Below are positions 21,746 to 34,402 of a stretch of 64,000 nt of DNA, in pieces (within the stretch, counting starts at the first letter, position 1; every line of letters starts with the position of its first letter). This DNA comes from Pollenia angustigena (lineage: Eukaryota > Arthropoda > Insecta > Diptera > Polleniidae), in assembly GCA_930367215.1 (NCBI GenBank), contig OV884059.1, positions 161,942,511 to 162,006,510 on the forward strand, given 5' to 3'. Both the position numbers and the translations under genes were made by a program. The notes beneath the pieces were generated by a model. That model did not search any database. It worked only from the letters and a program-made list of their open reading frames with translations, and was not told the DNA's origin.

Positions 21746-22983
21746 TATTTGTATTAACGAATTATATTCTTATCAAGCAAAAAGTGAAAAATTCGAAGAA
21801 GGCAACTTTACAGATCCTCTCAATGAATCTTAAGGAAACTCTGTGTATTTTGATGTTGGATTTAACAAAAAAGCTATGATATTTTGCATTTGCTCTTTAC
21901 AAGACCATTTGCAACAAACACTAAACTTCGCTATTGTGAATAGATTTTTGCACTTGATCATTAGACGCCACATTCTAAGTCAAGTATCAGCGGCAGCATA
22001 TAAGCCTTCATGCCAAAATATTATAAAAACAAAGAAGCGAAATAGACCGTATGTACCAATGGTTTCAAGTGTAACCGAAGCAAGTCTTTTTCTTTTATAA
22101 AAAAAAATATTTTATTACTATTGGGGTCGACAAAGTACGATTTTAGAAGTTCGTAAGTACAATATTGGTTTTCTCATTTATCATCCCTGTAACATACCTG
22201 CACGCTTTCTTTATTGTTTAAGGGGGCTCTCATATAAAATTGTCAACACAGACTAGAAATATATTGAAGAAAAAGCCCCAGAACTGCCAAGGAATCGGCC
22301 CAAGGGGGATTAAATATATGTCGGACCTTCATTAGTTTTTTGTGCTCAACATTTTCTTAAAACATACTTGCCTTATACCTCCACCCTTAAGGGGGACTTC
22401 CATACAAATATGCCGGTTAAATATAATTCTTAAATTTGGCCACTGCAGCGCCAAGATTGCCCTTTGTTGGGTCAAATGCATGACCGACCTCACATAATTT
22501 GTTTTATCCCCATTGCCAAAAAAAATTTGGTTTCTAAAACGACTACGCATATTAGAAAAACCTATAACAACTGTTAAAGGTAATATTATTGTGGAATTCC
22601 TTTTTTTTAGTTTATTTTATAAACTAAACCGTTTTTGAGTTACGCTGTGCAACCTCCTCCGTTTTCGAAATTTTGAAAACAAGAGCTAACCTAAAAAACG
22701 GTTAGCACCACTGAATTCAGCGTACCCGAATTAGGGTAAAACGCCAGGTACCAGGCTCGGTTTTCTTTTTAAATAAATAATTAAAATGTTTTTCAACAAA
22801 ACTAATTCATAGAAAATGCGTTTCTTTAATGAATTAAAAATTAGATTTTTTAGTGGCTTATTCGATATTTTCAGTTTATTTTGTTTAATAAGAGATAAAG
22901 AAAAACTTGTTAAAAAATTTTCTACAAAATTAATATTTTCTAAATTATTAAACATAAAAGTTAGATTTCATGTAAAATTATAA
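21746..22983. other. Gene-free stretch with degraded internal duplications
   Basis: An 85-codon open frame at 21843-22097 has no recognisable motif and I do not call it. Around 22130-22520 two diverged segments share TAAGGGGG and CATACAAAT or ATATAAAAT words, like an old repeat. No other feature. Confidence 0.45.
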
Positions 22984-23608
22984 TTTTTCTCAAACTTTGG
23001 TGGGCTTGAGGGACGGCTTAGCCTTCGCCGATCGTCCTAAATATTTTTTTGAGTTGTTTTTATATCAATACCCACCAAATTGGCGAGTGAGACCTAAATA
23101 AATCCAACTTTTGATTTTAACGGTCACCCTAGGGTACCACCGTACTTTTTGGCTTTGAATTGTACCAAAAAAGTACAATTGCACCAACTTTATCAACCGT
23201 GGTACGTTTGAAACAAATGATATGCGTTTGAATATTTTTTTTTTAAGCAAACGCACACAAACACAAATATTAAAGCTGAATTGACGTGTGTAAGAAAAAA
23301 CAGTTATAAAGAAAAAATTCGCATCAATGCTGCTGTTTTTTTTATTTTAACTAGGTTTTGTTCAATATGAGTTTTAGAGAAAACTTGTTAAGGCAAAAGT
23401 TGTTGGAAACTTTACTAACAACAACTTCTTAGAAAACGATTTTTATGTAAAATTAAAATTTTCCTAAATATAAGTCATACAAGTCGGACTTTACGATTTT
23501 TCTCAAACTTTGGCGGGCTTGAGGGACGGCTTAGCCTTCGCCGATCGTCCGAAAAGTTTTTTAGAGTTGTTTTTTTATCAATTCCCACCGAATTGGGGGG
23601 TTAGATCA
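22984..23608. repeat. Two direct copies of a 110-bp repeat about 515 bp apart
   Basis: Copies at about 22984-23093 and 23499-23608 share TTTTTCTCAAACTTTGG, GGGCTTGAGGGACGGCTTAG and CCTTCGCCGATCGTCC almost without change. The upstream flanks also share ATGTAAAATTA. The spacing suggests an unknown element with terminal direct repeats, or a local duplication. Confidence 0.75.
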
Positions 23609-23664
23609 TGAAAAAATAGAAAAAAAAATTTGATCCATACAGTGACCGACCACCCTAGTGCATA

Positions 23665-24660
23665 TATAAGTTTCTCATACCGTTTGTAATTTCTACAATA
23701 TTGATCTAAGATCCTATAAAGTATATATATTCTAGGTGCTTATGAGGAAAGAAGTTGATTTCACCATGTCCGTCTGTCTGTCCGTCTTACGTTTGATATG
23801 TGTTTTCCGTTGACTCCAGACATGTAAGCGGCTAGGTTGTCTTACATTTATGTCAAATATAGTCCACCATCTCTGGCTATTGAAATTCAGCCAGATCGGT
23901 CCAAAAATGGCTGAGATATGAGCAAAAAACCACGACTACCTCAAATTTTTTCCAAAAATCCCTTGTTGTTGTATTTTTATTACTTTTTTCTGTATATCTG
24001 GAGAACGGCAAATAAGGAACACACATTAAGGTTAACAATACAGAGCATCCGACAAAATGTGGCCGGGATTGGAGAAGTGGGCGTGGTACCTCCCGTACAA
24101 AAAATATCAAAAATTGTATAAAAACCTGATTATTTTGGACTGTTAAATGACCTATGGTTATCCCTTATATATCAAAAGATCGGAAATCCCTATTACGGCT
24201 CACAACTCAAATAAGTTGATTTGTAATTTTTGTATTATGATTCACAACTTTGCTATAGTGTGGTGAACAAAAACATCAAAAATAATTACAACTCAAATGA
24301 GTTGAGTTGTGAACAATAAAACGGGCCATATTTCATTTTAATGATATTTAAACAACGTTCCTTCATGATTCAGTTGTCTAGGGGGTTTGTTGAGGTTAGA
24401 AACTGTGAGTCCGCTGTTTCGAATCTTGGGTTTTCAAAAACTAATTTTTTTTTTATTTTTATGTTCAAAAACGATTTTAAAAAAATATTTACCAGTTTTC
24501 GCTTTTTAAATTTAAATTGTAATGAAGTTTTAAGTATTGTAAATATGTATGTATATGTAAAAATTATTTTGTTTTTGTCTAGTTGCTCTGTATTCTGCTC
24601 GCAAAATGTTGAAGGGCACAGCCGAATATAGCAGTCTTACTTGTTTTTTTTCTTTTATTA
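23665..24660 (+). mobile_element. Mini-me/DINE-1-like repeat, copy 1, with tRNA-like segment
   Basis: Contains the conserved CCTATAAAGTATATATATTC, a (GTCY)n tract at about 23768-23787 and the text AGCCAGATCGGTCCAAAAAT, then ends in GCCGAATATAGCAGTCTTAC followed by TTGTTTTTT. A probable small TIR insertion at about 24193-24327 (CACAACTCAA arms) replaces part of the body. The segment 24328-24425 contains a degenerate tRNA-like core better preserved in copy 2 at 47141-48822. Open frames on both strands here are coincidental. Confidence 0.75.
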
Positions 24661-25900
24661 TCCTAAAAATATTTTCTAAAATCGGCCGTAGCTTTTTAAT
24701 AATATCTCAGAAATTATTGAGCAATTGTTGTGATTTCTATTAACAAAATAATTTACAATTGATCTAACAGATTCGTCTAAAATAGATATTCATACGCCAA
24801 TGGTTTATGTTGATTCCTTTTTAAGAAGTCTACTATTATTTTTTTACCGATTTTGTTATATCCTAATAGCGTTTCAACTACCAGGCTCATTTGAGGATCA
24901 AAACTTAAATGACTTAGCAACTTACTATGTACATCTGGCACTTGATGCAACTTCACAACACAACTACTCATTATAGCATTATAATGCTATTATAATTATT
25001 TCTAGTGAATATTTTGATTGTTCAAGAAAAAAATATCGAATATATTTTAAGTAAGTGGGGATTGCATAAATGACCCCTGAGAGTATACACCAACCATTAA
25101 TTTGTTCAATTTAATGGATTTCATTAACTTAACAGACGAATGCATTGTTTGATTTTTTAAAAGTAAAATGAAAATTTTACGAAATAAAAAAATTAAATAA
25201 ATAAAATCAATTAGCCCAATTATGAATAAAAATTCCCCGGGAGTTTTCTCCCTTCTCTCAATTCAATTCAATTGCAAAAATGGGAAAAGGAAAAAAACTC
25301 CCGTGCAATTTGTATTTGTAATTAGGATGAATATTAATTTCGAAAAACAATTGAGTGAACGATAATTTTTGTTAGTCAGTCTTAAGCCAATATAAATATG
25401 CAGAATATGCCGCGTATAATTGTCCGTGTGAAAAACATGGTGTGTCCAAATCTAAGCCACAAACAAACATTGTTTCACTTATCGATTGTCATTGCGAATG
25501 CCAATCTAATGGAAAATTTAATGCGTTTGAATTCAGTCGGCAGTCAAATATTTATTTTTGTGCCAAAAACACTGTTCTAAATTGAAGCGTATTAAAAAGA
25601 CAGAGTTCTGCTTCCAGTGACGATCCAGGTTTTAAATATAATATATAATAGGTAAGATAAAACTTCCCAACCAGTACTTTCTAAATAGTTTTTTGCAACA
25701 TGTTGGTCGCTGGTTAGCGTAATTAAATATTTACGTATTTGGCTTTATGTCTGGTTGCGTACTCCGGAAGGATTTCGAACAATGAATCAGCTATATTGGC
25801 TACAGGTCCCCTGTGATTATGTGATCCGATACCAGTAGCTTGTGATAATTAGGACCCTCCTGATCCCACTAACTATAGACCATTATCTTGCCTTTCCTTA
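24661..25900. other. Gene-free stretch
   Basis: No recognisable family or conserved motif. Short open frames of about 60 codons show no family motif. Confidence 0.45.
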
Positions 25901-25908
25901 CTAACGAG

Positions 25909-28281
25909 CAGAGTTGTTAGGCTTTTTATACCCTCCACCACAATTAGTTGTGAAGAGGGTATATTAAGTTTGTCATTCCGTGTGAAACTTTTTTATTATT
26001 CATCTCAGACCCTATAAAGTATATATATTCTGGGTCCTTGAGTAATTTTAAGTCGATTTAGCCATGTCCGTCTGTCTGTCCGTCTGTCCGTCTGTTGAAA
26101 ACACGCTCACTTTCGAAAAACTCAAAAGAAATAAACAAATTGCTTGTAGTTATCCTAAGCAGTTTGGGATTGAAATCCAGCAAAATCGGTTCAATAGGAT
26201 CTGAGCTATGAATCAAAATGTGGAACCACCACCTAAAAAAAATTGATAATTTTGTTACAAAAACTAACATAAATGGTGGAAAAATGCACAGAATCATATA
26301 AGATTTCGCAACAGTTCGTTTTTTTTAACTGGAAATCACGCTGTAAAATATCTTGAAGATCCGTCCATGATTTACCCTAGGCCCCATATAAGCCCTACTC
26401 CCGGAAAACAGTATAGTTAGCCTAAAACCCTAACTAACAATGCTATCATAACAAATTTTGGCACGTCACAGTTAAATGGGACTAGAAATGAAACTATTAA
26501 GTTTCGTGAAGATCGGTCCATAATTTACCATAGGCCCCATATAAAACCTACTTCCAGAAAACAGTTTAGTACGTCTAAATCCGTAAAAATAACGCTATCA
26601 AAACAAAATTTGGTACATCATAATTTTTTAGAACTGAAAATAACACTGTGAAATTTCGTGACGATCGGTTCAAAATTTACCTTAGGCCCCATATAAACCC
26701 TACTACCGGAAAACAGTTTAGTACCCCAAAAACCGTCAAAAATAATGCAATCATAACAAATTTTGGCTCGTCACAGTTTTATAGGACTATAAATGATACT
26801 GTGAAATTTCGTGAAGATCGGTACATAATTTACCCTAGGCCCCATAGAAACACTACTCCCAGAAAACAGTTAAGTACACCTAAAACCATAATTAATAATG
26901 CTAGCATAACAGAAATTGGTACGTCACAGTTTTAAAGGACTAGAAATGACGCTGTGAAATTTCGTGATGATCGGTCCATAATTTACCCTAGGCCCCATAT
27001 AAACCCTACTACCGATAAACAGTTTAGTCGCCTAAAACCATAATTAATAACAAATCGTCACAGTTTAAGATAATAATAACATCATACAGATATTACTCCT
27101 TAAACATTCGAACTGTCGGTGGAGGGTATCAAAGATTCGGCACCGCCGAATATAGCACTCTAACTTGTTTCTTTAAAAATCGTCAAAAGTTTAAAAAAAA
27201 TTCGTCAAAATCGCCAAGAACAGTTAACAAAATCGTCAACAAATCCTCAAATATTTAAATTTTACAAATTGGGGACAATTTATAACATTGAGTGGTTCAG
27301 AAATATAAATTTTTAGCAAGAAATTATATTTATAATAAAGCAAGTGATATGGTTAAGTTTTATTCTATTTATTTCAGCAAGTGGGCTGAAATATATTTAT
27401 CATTTGAAAAGAAATACATAAGAAAAAATATATTTTATTTAAAACATAACAAAGATTTACTTATTTATTTAATTTATCCATATTCACAAAAACATTAAAT
27501 ACAAAATAAAATCTCATTTGCTATTAACTCGAGTTATCTTTAAATGATTAATTTTTAGCACTATCACTTATGCAAATTATTTTTACTGTTGAAGGTGATA
27601 ACCCAATGCTTTTGTCTACAACAGTTTTTACCCGACTTGAAACGTTTTATGACGTCCAGTTTTAGTGCCAAGCTAGTGCATTTTCTTCACTCTGCACTCA
27701 TTTTTCTACACAACTTATTATTAAGAACTAAATTCTTACTTCCTAACACTTAACTATACTTAGAATAACTTACCTAACAGAATTAAGTGGGAATTCGGCT
27801 TTTTACACGCAAGTAGAAAAATTCTTCACATATGATTATGACTTCAGCGAAAAAATGAAATCGTATGTAGCTACGCAAATCGAAATCATTAAAACGCAAA
27901 GCGGAATTAACCAATTTTTAAAAAGCGGACCAAATAGGACCGACGCAAATCGGGGCTCAAGTGTATATTTTTTTGCCGTATCGATTGCATTCATTAAATT
28001 GTAGAATTCGAATTACAAGTGCTTCAAATGAAAACCACCTGGTTTGTGATGGGGGAAGAACTTTTTTTGTTTAATTTCTAATAATTTTTGTATTTCGAAA
28101 AATGATTTTTACGTTTTGAACTGTTCCCAATATAATTGTTAATATTTCTTGTGTTTTATTGATGCCAGAAAATCGTCCTAACACAATTACTTTTATTTTA
28201 AAAATCATCAATCATCATTTTACTGTATTTTCGCAAAAAAATCGTCAAAATGACGAAAAATCGACACATCTAACAACCCTG
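25909..28281. mobile_element. hAT-type element, 2.37 kb, containing a nested mini-me element
   Basis: TIRs CAGAGTTGTTAG at the left and CAGGGTTGTTAG inward from the right are flanked by a perfect 8-bp direct duplication CTAACGAG at 25901-25908 and 28282-28289, the hAT hallmark. Subterminal AAATCGTCAAAA-type words recur at both ends. After removing the nested element (about 25923-27172) about 1.1 kb remains, with no recognisable transposase, so it is non-autonomous or eroded. Confidence 0.9.
25923..27172 (+). mobile_element. Mini-me/DINE-1-like element with five 152-bp tandem repeats
   Basis: Starts TTTATACCCTCCACCACAAT, carries CCTATAAAGTATATATATTC and a (GTCY)n tract (about 26068-26096), and ends GCCGAATATAGCACTCTAAC then TTGTTT. 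The interior (about 26310-27073) is five imperfect 152-153 bp repeats marked by TAGGCCCCATA at 26379, 26531, 26683, 26836 and 26989. Inserted about 14 bp inside the left end of the hAT element. An open frame over the repeats (26648-26935) is a by-product of the repeat length. Confidence 0.85.
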
Positions 28282-28654
28282 CTAACGAGGAATGAACAGA
28301 CGAACAATTTTGGCATCTCTCCTCACTATTATTGTTGTTGTTGCTCGAATAGCCCGTAGGTGTATTGTATACATGTTTGTTTTTTTCTTGTAAATAGTTT
28401 TAATATGAATAAACAAAATTGTTCATATCTGAAAAATTCATACATGAATTTGTTGATTTGGTCACTTTTCGTGAGTGAGGAAATAATAAGCGAATATTAC
28501 GGTACACTGAAATTTACACAACTTCTTTAAATAACCAAATTAAAATAAATGTCATTTGTTTGCCCTTCAAAATGCCATGCGAAGAGTTTAAGACTCAACC
28601 TATTTGTACACAATACGCCATCTTAGAAAAATCCGAATTTTTAAATTAAAAAAA

Positions 28655-29330
28655 CTAAAAGATAAACTCACTGCTTATTGTTGTTGTATTTATTTAATTA
28701 CAAGTCCAACTGGGGCTTATAATTCTTATTCGCTTAACAGTTTTATTTGCATAATATCCTTAGTTTTTCTAAAATCTTTGGATGAAGTTTCCTGACGATC
28801 TGGCCTAAGCAACCAGTGAAATGCGCATAGGAATAGCTTGACCCATCAACAATAAATTTCAGTGTTTTTATCAAGAATAAAAATTGGGAATTAAGCACGA
28901 CAAACAAAATCTTGTAAATTAAAATTTTGTATTCCCAAAAATTATTTTGATAATAAACTGGCAGTGCACGGCCTGAAAAAACTTGACTGGCAACATGCTT
29001 TTGCAAGTTGTTTTTGTTTTGATTTTGTTTTTGCTTAACCTACTTACAACTACCATTAATTTTGGAAGTATTTCAATCAACTGAAGTGGGGACTGTAAGG
29101 AGAGATAAACTCACTGCTTATTGTTGTTGTTTTTGTTTAAGCTCTGATATTGTTACAAGTAAAACTGGGGCTTATAATTCTTATTCGCTTAACAGTTTTA
29201 TTTGTATAATATCTTTAGTTTTTCTTAAATCTTTGGATGAAGTTTCCTGAAGATCTGGCCTAAGCAACCAGTGAAATGTGCACTGGAATAGCTTATCCCA
29301 TCAACAATAACTTTCAGTTTATCAATAGCA
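28655..29330 (+). repeat. R3 repeat, about 1.5 tandem units of about 442 bp
   Basis: GATAAACTCACTGCTTATTG occurs at 28662 and 29104, and about 190 bp following each match closely (GGGGCTTATAATTCTTATTC, TTAACAGTTTTATTTG, CTAAGCAACCAGTGAAATG). The part between repeats includes GGGAATTAAGCACGAC and GGCAGTGCACGGCC. No protein motif recognised; nature unknown. Other copies: 16930, 34081 and 36436. Confidence 0.75.
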
Positions 29331-30688
29331 TGAAATGGGTTCGTTTATATAAATATAACATGACTATTTTTTCTATTTTTTACCAAATTTTTTGTTCAGT
29401 GTACATATTTATTTATAAGTTGTTTGTTTGGTTGTGTATATATATGTGTGTGTGTGTGTTTTTCCTGTGTTAATGGTGTCTGAGGTCATAATGCCAATGT
29501 CTATGGACCATAAAAATGACCCTGTATACTCGTAATTCTACATAAATTAAGTGATGCAGAAATTTTCTAGATAAGTCTTTTTTTTTTTTTTGTTCATTCA
29601 TTAAAGTGTAAATTTTACACTTGTCAATATATAAAATTTATGAAAAAAGAGCTGAATACGTTTTTGGGTGTATGTATCTTTTTTTTTATTTTATATTTAT
29701 GATCTTTATAAATAAACGAGTAATAAACACATTTGCTGTAGTAGCAAGTTTATAATGTGGCTTAAATCATTTAGATTTAAAGTCGGATTATTTGTGATTT
29801 ATTGCACCGAAGAGATTAAGAAGTTGTAGTTTGTGGTTTTATGTAACAATTTAATTAAGCAATAAAATTGTAATTTAAATAAATTTTTTTGTATGTTTTT
29901 CTGAATTTGAATAAATAAATATGTATTTTTCCCTTTAATTCTTATTTTCCCCAACATTCCCCATAATTATTGTCTGCTTTCAGAATTTAAAATTAGATTT
30001 TTTTAATTAACTTTATGTTTATAATTGTTGAATAAAATTTTAGAATTTAAAACTAAACCAGCCATTAGATTTATTTGACACTTAAACAAGCGATAAAAAT
30101 GATTATTTATTTTAATCAGTTTTTTCGCTTCAGGCTACAAATGTGAAATTATGCTTAAAAATAAATAAAATTTAAACATTTTATACATAACTTATTGTTA
30201 TTTAAACATTCAAATATTTATGAAAAAAAAACAAATTTTAACAAATTATGACAAAAAATAATTATAATATGAAAAAATGTAAAAAAACGGTTCAAATGAC
30301 AAGATGTCTTTTAGTTTTTGCAATCACGAAAAAACACACATTTATGATTAAAAAAGCAAATAACAAAAAGTTAAAAACAAGAAAAAACCGAACATTATTT
30401 TTAAATGAGTTTTACAAATGACAGAAATAAAATATTTTGGCAAACAACCGAACTTACTTTACATTCCCCCCCACCTCTACACTGCTCGTAATTACTAGAT
30501 AAAAGTCTTTGGGTAAGTAAATCTAAAGCACATGCATGTACAGGGTGGCACAAAAATATGTGTCTTAAGGTATATTCAGAGCTAACAAATAATTGACGAA
30601 AAAAATCCAAAAAAAGCGTGACCAGTAAATTGATCAAACTTTAGCTTTATTTTTAACAATTTCTATTGATTAACTTAACTTTATTTGT
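29331..30688. other. Gene-free AT-rich stretch
   Basis: Contains a TG-rich microsatellite near 29440-29460 and long A/T tracts. No family, TIR or coding signal seen. Confidence 0.5.
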
Positions 30689-31510
30689 ACACAGAAAAAA
30701 TTATTTTTCCAATTCAAACAAAAAATTTGTAGAATCAAACAATTATTTGTCTAAAATCGGTCCTACAAACAAATTCGCATATTCAAACAATTTATTTGCA
30801 TTTTGTTTATTGAAAAAAACGCCGATTTTTTCAAACAAATAATTTTACAGAATCAAACAAAAAGTTTACTGATATTCATATAAATTTCAAACAAATAATT
30901 TTGCTGAATCAAACAAAAAAGTTTTGGCAGAAGCAATGACGCGCACACAAGCAAGCACTGTTGGCGAAGATGAAGCAGAGCAGAGCGGCCGGCTGGCTTT
31001 GAGACACATTTTTTTGTTGGAATAATTTTTGAGCGAAGTCATATTTATACTCACAGCGTTTTTCTTCATCACTCACTTTTGCTTTATCCTTTCCTTTGCT
31101 AATGAGTCGGCAGACCGACTCGATATGTTTTCCGCCATCATTCTATTTTTGTATTTGATGTATTTAAACAAACTGATTGAAAAAATTTAATACGGGATTT
31201 TGTTTTTTTTTTACCAACTTCAAAACCAACCAAAAATTTATTTTGTTTCTGATAATGTGTTTTTTCTGTTGTTTAAAAAAAATGAAACGTTTTTTTACCT
31301 GCTATTGTTTTTGTTGTTTTTTTTAATACAAACCTCGTCACGCTATTTTATCATTTTTCTTATTGCTGGTACTTTTTTAAAGCGTTCAAAAATAGACTGC
31401 ATGTGTTTTTTGTTGTAGTTCTTATATTTATCATAAAGAAGTGTTGCTTACAATCAATAAAAAAAAATGCAAAAAGACGACAACATAAAAGAGCGTTAAA
31501 TATTTCATAC
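30689..31510 (+). mobile_element. ACACAG-TIR element copy 1, right end missing
   Basis: Begins ACACAGAAAAAATTATTTTT and is nearly identical to 32276-33102. At 31510 the match stops where R1 copy C begins, so the right TIR is lost. Subterminal TCAAACAAATAATTTT words are repeated. No transposase coding recognised. Confidence 0.8.
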
Positions 31511-32062
31511 AATAATTAGCATTGTGGTTATTTTGTTGAACTATTTATGGTTTTTAATCCAAATTTTTTTTAATATTTTTAATTAGGCTTAAGTTCATGA
31601 AATTTAATTTTTCATTAAATTATTTTTATGAAGAAAGGAATTTTACAACATGAAAATTAATTAAAATTGTTATTGATAATCTTTCATTCTTGACGTGGCT
31701 GGGGCTCGAACCCCGGCCGGCAGGTTACCATGACATGTTTCGATTGCAACCACTCAATCTCCTCAGATGGATTTGCCGTCTTACACTCGCAGCCATCGAC
31801 GACTGCTGACGTCAATAGTCAAACATCAATCCTTAAACCAAATTGTATTCTAACATTTGGTAGATCGAAATCTGCTTTCCTGAATGATTATCCATTTTAA
31901 TTGATTTTACATGTTTTTTCCTTTACTTCTGTTTTTTCGTACTTTCGTCAAGAATTTTTCTTGAAGTCCAAGTACATTTGTTTGTTTTTTTTTTTCACTT
32001 TGTCTTTCTCTTATTCTATTGACCTTTTTCAGCACAACTTGAAGGACAAATGTACACCATTT
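31511..32062 (-). repeat. R1 repeat, copy C (inverted, full body)
   Basis: On the minus strand: body start TGTACATTTGTCCTTCAAG at about 32060, CTTGACGAAAGTACG, then the tRNA-like core (about 31800-31690, B box GGTTCGAGCCCC), then the tail ending AACAAAATAACCACAATGCT. The best preserved single-orientation copy. Confidence 0.82.
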
Positions 32063-32277
32063 CCATTGCAGTTTATCTTATATATTAGGTTTGATCTGTC
32101 ATCCTTCTTCAAATCGTCGTTAGTTTTACTATACAACTTTCCAACTGAATTATTGGTCTTCATGGTAAGTTCATACTTATCATTGTCATAAATATTTGTC
32201 TTCTCAATACTTTCGGATAATCCTGCTATATATGTTATGGATTTGTAAATTTTCTGGGGCTTATCTTTGTTTGTCAC
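32063..32277 (-). pseudogene. Penelope-like retroelement fragment (RT-endonuclease linker)
   Basis: A 70-residue open stretch reads ITYIAGLSESIEK, then NSVGKLYSKTNDD and RSNLIYKINCNG. This is the pattern seen in Penelope-like elements between the RT and the GIY-YIG endonuclease (YIPGLSE...LF-KTKD...SN-VYKI-C). The reading stops exactly where R1 copy C starts, so the endonuclease itself is absent, and upstream it is cut by the ACACAG element at 32276. A dead fragment; the family call is from motif memory. Confidence 0.6.
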
Positions 32278-33293
32278 ACAGAAAAAATTATTTTTCCAAT
32301 TCAAACAAAACATTTGTAGAATCAAACAATTTTTTGTCTAAAATCGGTCCTACAAACAAATTCGCATATTCAAACAATTTATTTGCATTTTGTTTATTGA
32401 AAAAAACGCCGATTTTTTCAAACAAATAATTTTACAGAATCAAACAAAAAGTTTACTGAAATTCATATAAATTTCAAACAAATAATTTTGCTGAATCAAA
32501 CAAAAAAGTTTTGGCACAAGCAATGACGCGCACACAAGCAAGCACTGTTGGCGAAGTTGAAGCAGAGCAGAGCGGCCGGCTGGCTTTGAGACACATTTTT
32601 TTGTTGGAATAATTTTTGAACGAAGTCATATTTATACTCACAGTGTTTTTCTTCATCACTCACTGTTGCTTTATCCTTTCCTTTGCTAATGAAGAAGAAA
32701 TGAAACCAAAAACGGCGGCAGACCGACTCGATATGTTTTGCACCATCATTCTATTTTTGTATTTGATGTATTTAAACAAACTGTTTGAAAAAATTGAATA
32801 CGGGATTTTGTTTTTTTTTTACCAACTTTGAAACCAACCAAAAATTGTTTTTATTTTTTATAATGTGTTTTTTCTGTTGTTTAAAAAAAATAAAACGTTT
32901 TTTTTACCTGCTATTGTTTTTTTTACTACAAACCTCGTCACGCTATTTTATCATTTTTCTTACTGCTGTACTTTTTTAAAGCGTCCAAAAATAGACTGCA
33001 TGTGTTTTTTGTTGTAGTTCTTATATTTATCATAAAGAAGTGTTGCTTACAATCAATAAAAAAATGAAAAAAGACGACAACATTAAAGAGCGTTAAATAT
33101 TTCATACAAAATTATGAAAACTTCAAACCAATAGCGCGTTTATTAAATTTTTGAAGAGTTGTCCACATTTTTGTTAGTTAAATAAAAATCAAACAAAAAT
33201 ATTGATTGAATCAGTAAAAAAATTTGTAGAAATCAAAAAAAATTTCAAACAAGCGTTTGCTTGAAAATAATTCGACAATAATTTTTTCTGTGT
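32276..33293 (+). mobile_element. ACACAG-TIR element copy 2, complete, 1018 bp
   Basis: Ends ACACAGAAAAAATTATT at the left and AATAATTTTTTCTGTGT at the right form 17-bp TIRs. Near-identical to 30689-31510 over its first 820 bp. Contains GCGCACACAAGCAAGCACTG and a GC-richer patch but no transposase. The target duplication is not evident. Confidence 0.82.
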
Positions 33294-33718
33294 AAGAAGA
33301 TAATTGTACAATGTAATTTAGAAACGGTTAAATGATGTTTGATCAAGAAAAACGTTTTGCAAAAGCAAATAATTTTTTAATAAAACTAAGGGTTACGTAT
33401 AGGACGTGAAATATTTAATAGTTGTGTACACAGCTTTAGACTTATCGATCGACGAAAAATCACTTTTCATCCGTTCATCCGTGTTTCCGTGAGTAATTTA
33501 ATAACGTATGGCGAAGCGCATTAACAATAAGTCCATTATTTCTCTTATCCCCCATACAAATGTTCTACCAGAATAGGACCTTTCGCAAAGTTTCCAGAAA
33601 ACTTCGATTTTAAATAACACTTTAGTCATTGACCCCTATTTTGCGTTTCGATTCGGATCGAAATTTTCTCCGTTTTTTTTTTTTTGGCAATTTTGTTATT
33701 CTGTGCCCATGCTCGGTA

Positions 33719-33943
33719 ACTCCCGCGTTGAGAAACTTTTCGATTGAAATGTGAGAACTGAAACAAAAAATACCATAAATTGAAACAAACATGTTTTTCT
33801 CACTAAACTGTTACTGTAACATTTTTGGTGTGTAATAGCTGTAACATAAGGAAATTACTCGCAACAAATGTTACAGTTATTCATTCATGGTATTTTTGTT
33901 TCATTTCTCACATTTCAATCGAAAAGTTTCTCAACGCGGGAGT
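33719..33943. mobile_element. 225-bp MITE with about 57-bp TIRs, TA duplication
   Basis: Arms start ACTCCCGCGTTGAGAAACTT on both sides inward and stay paired through AAAATACCAT with few mismatches. TA at 33717-33718 and 33944-33945. Likely mobilised by a Tc1/mariner-type transposase. Confidence 0.88.
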
Positions 33944-34402
33944 TATGTCAATAGGAATAATTTTTGATACAATCATGCGAATTTGAGAGCACAAAGTCAT
34001 ATGCGGATTTAAAAAATTTTGTGTTTTCAATACGAGTAGGAAAGCAATTTAGAAAATATATACATACAAATTAAAAAAAAAAAACTTTTATCAAAGTAAT
34101 TTTTGGGAATACAAAATTTTAATTTAAAAGATTTTTTATCGTGCTTGATTCCCAATTTTTATTTTTAATAAAAACACTGAAATTTATTGTTGATGGGATA
34201 AGCTATTCATATGCGCATTTCACTGGTTGCTTAGGCCAGATCGTCAGGAAACTTCATCCAAGAAGATTTTAGAAAAACTAAAGATATTAAACCAAATAAA
34301 ACTGTTAAGCGTATAAGAATTATAAGCAACAGTTCTAATTGTAACATCATCAAAGTTTAAACAACAACACCAACAATAAACAGTGAGTTTATCTCTCCTT
34401 AC

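Noticed and set aside
21843..22097. 85-codon ORF
   Set aside because: No recognisable domain, no splice or neighbour context; expected by chance in 64 kb.
26648..26935. 95-codon ORF over the 152-bp repeats
   Set aside because: Arises from the tandem repeat and has internal repetition only; no family pattern.
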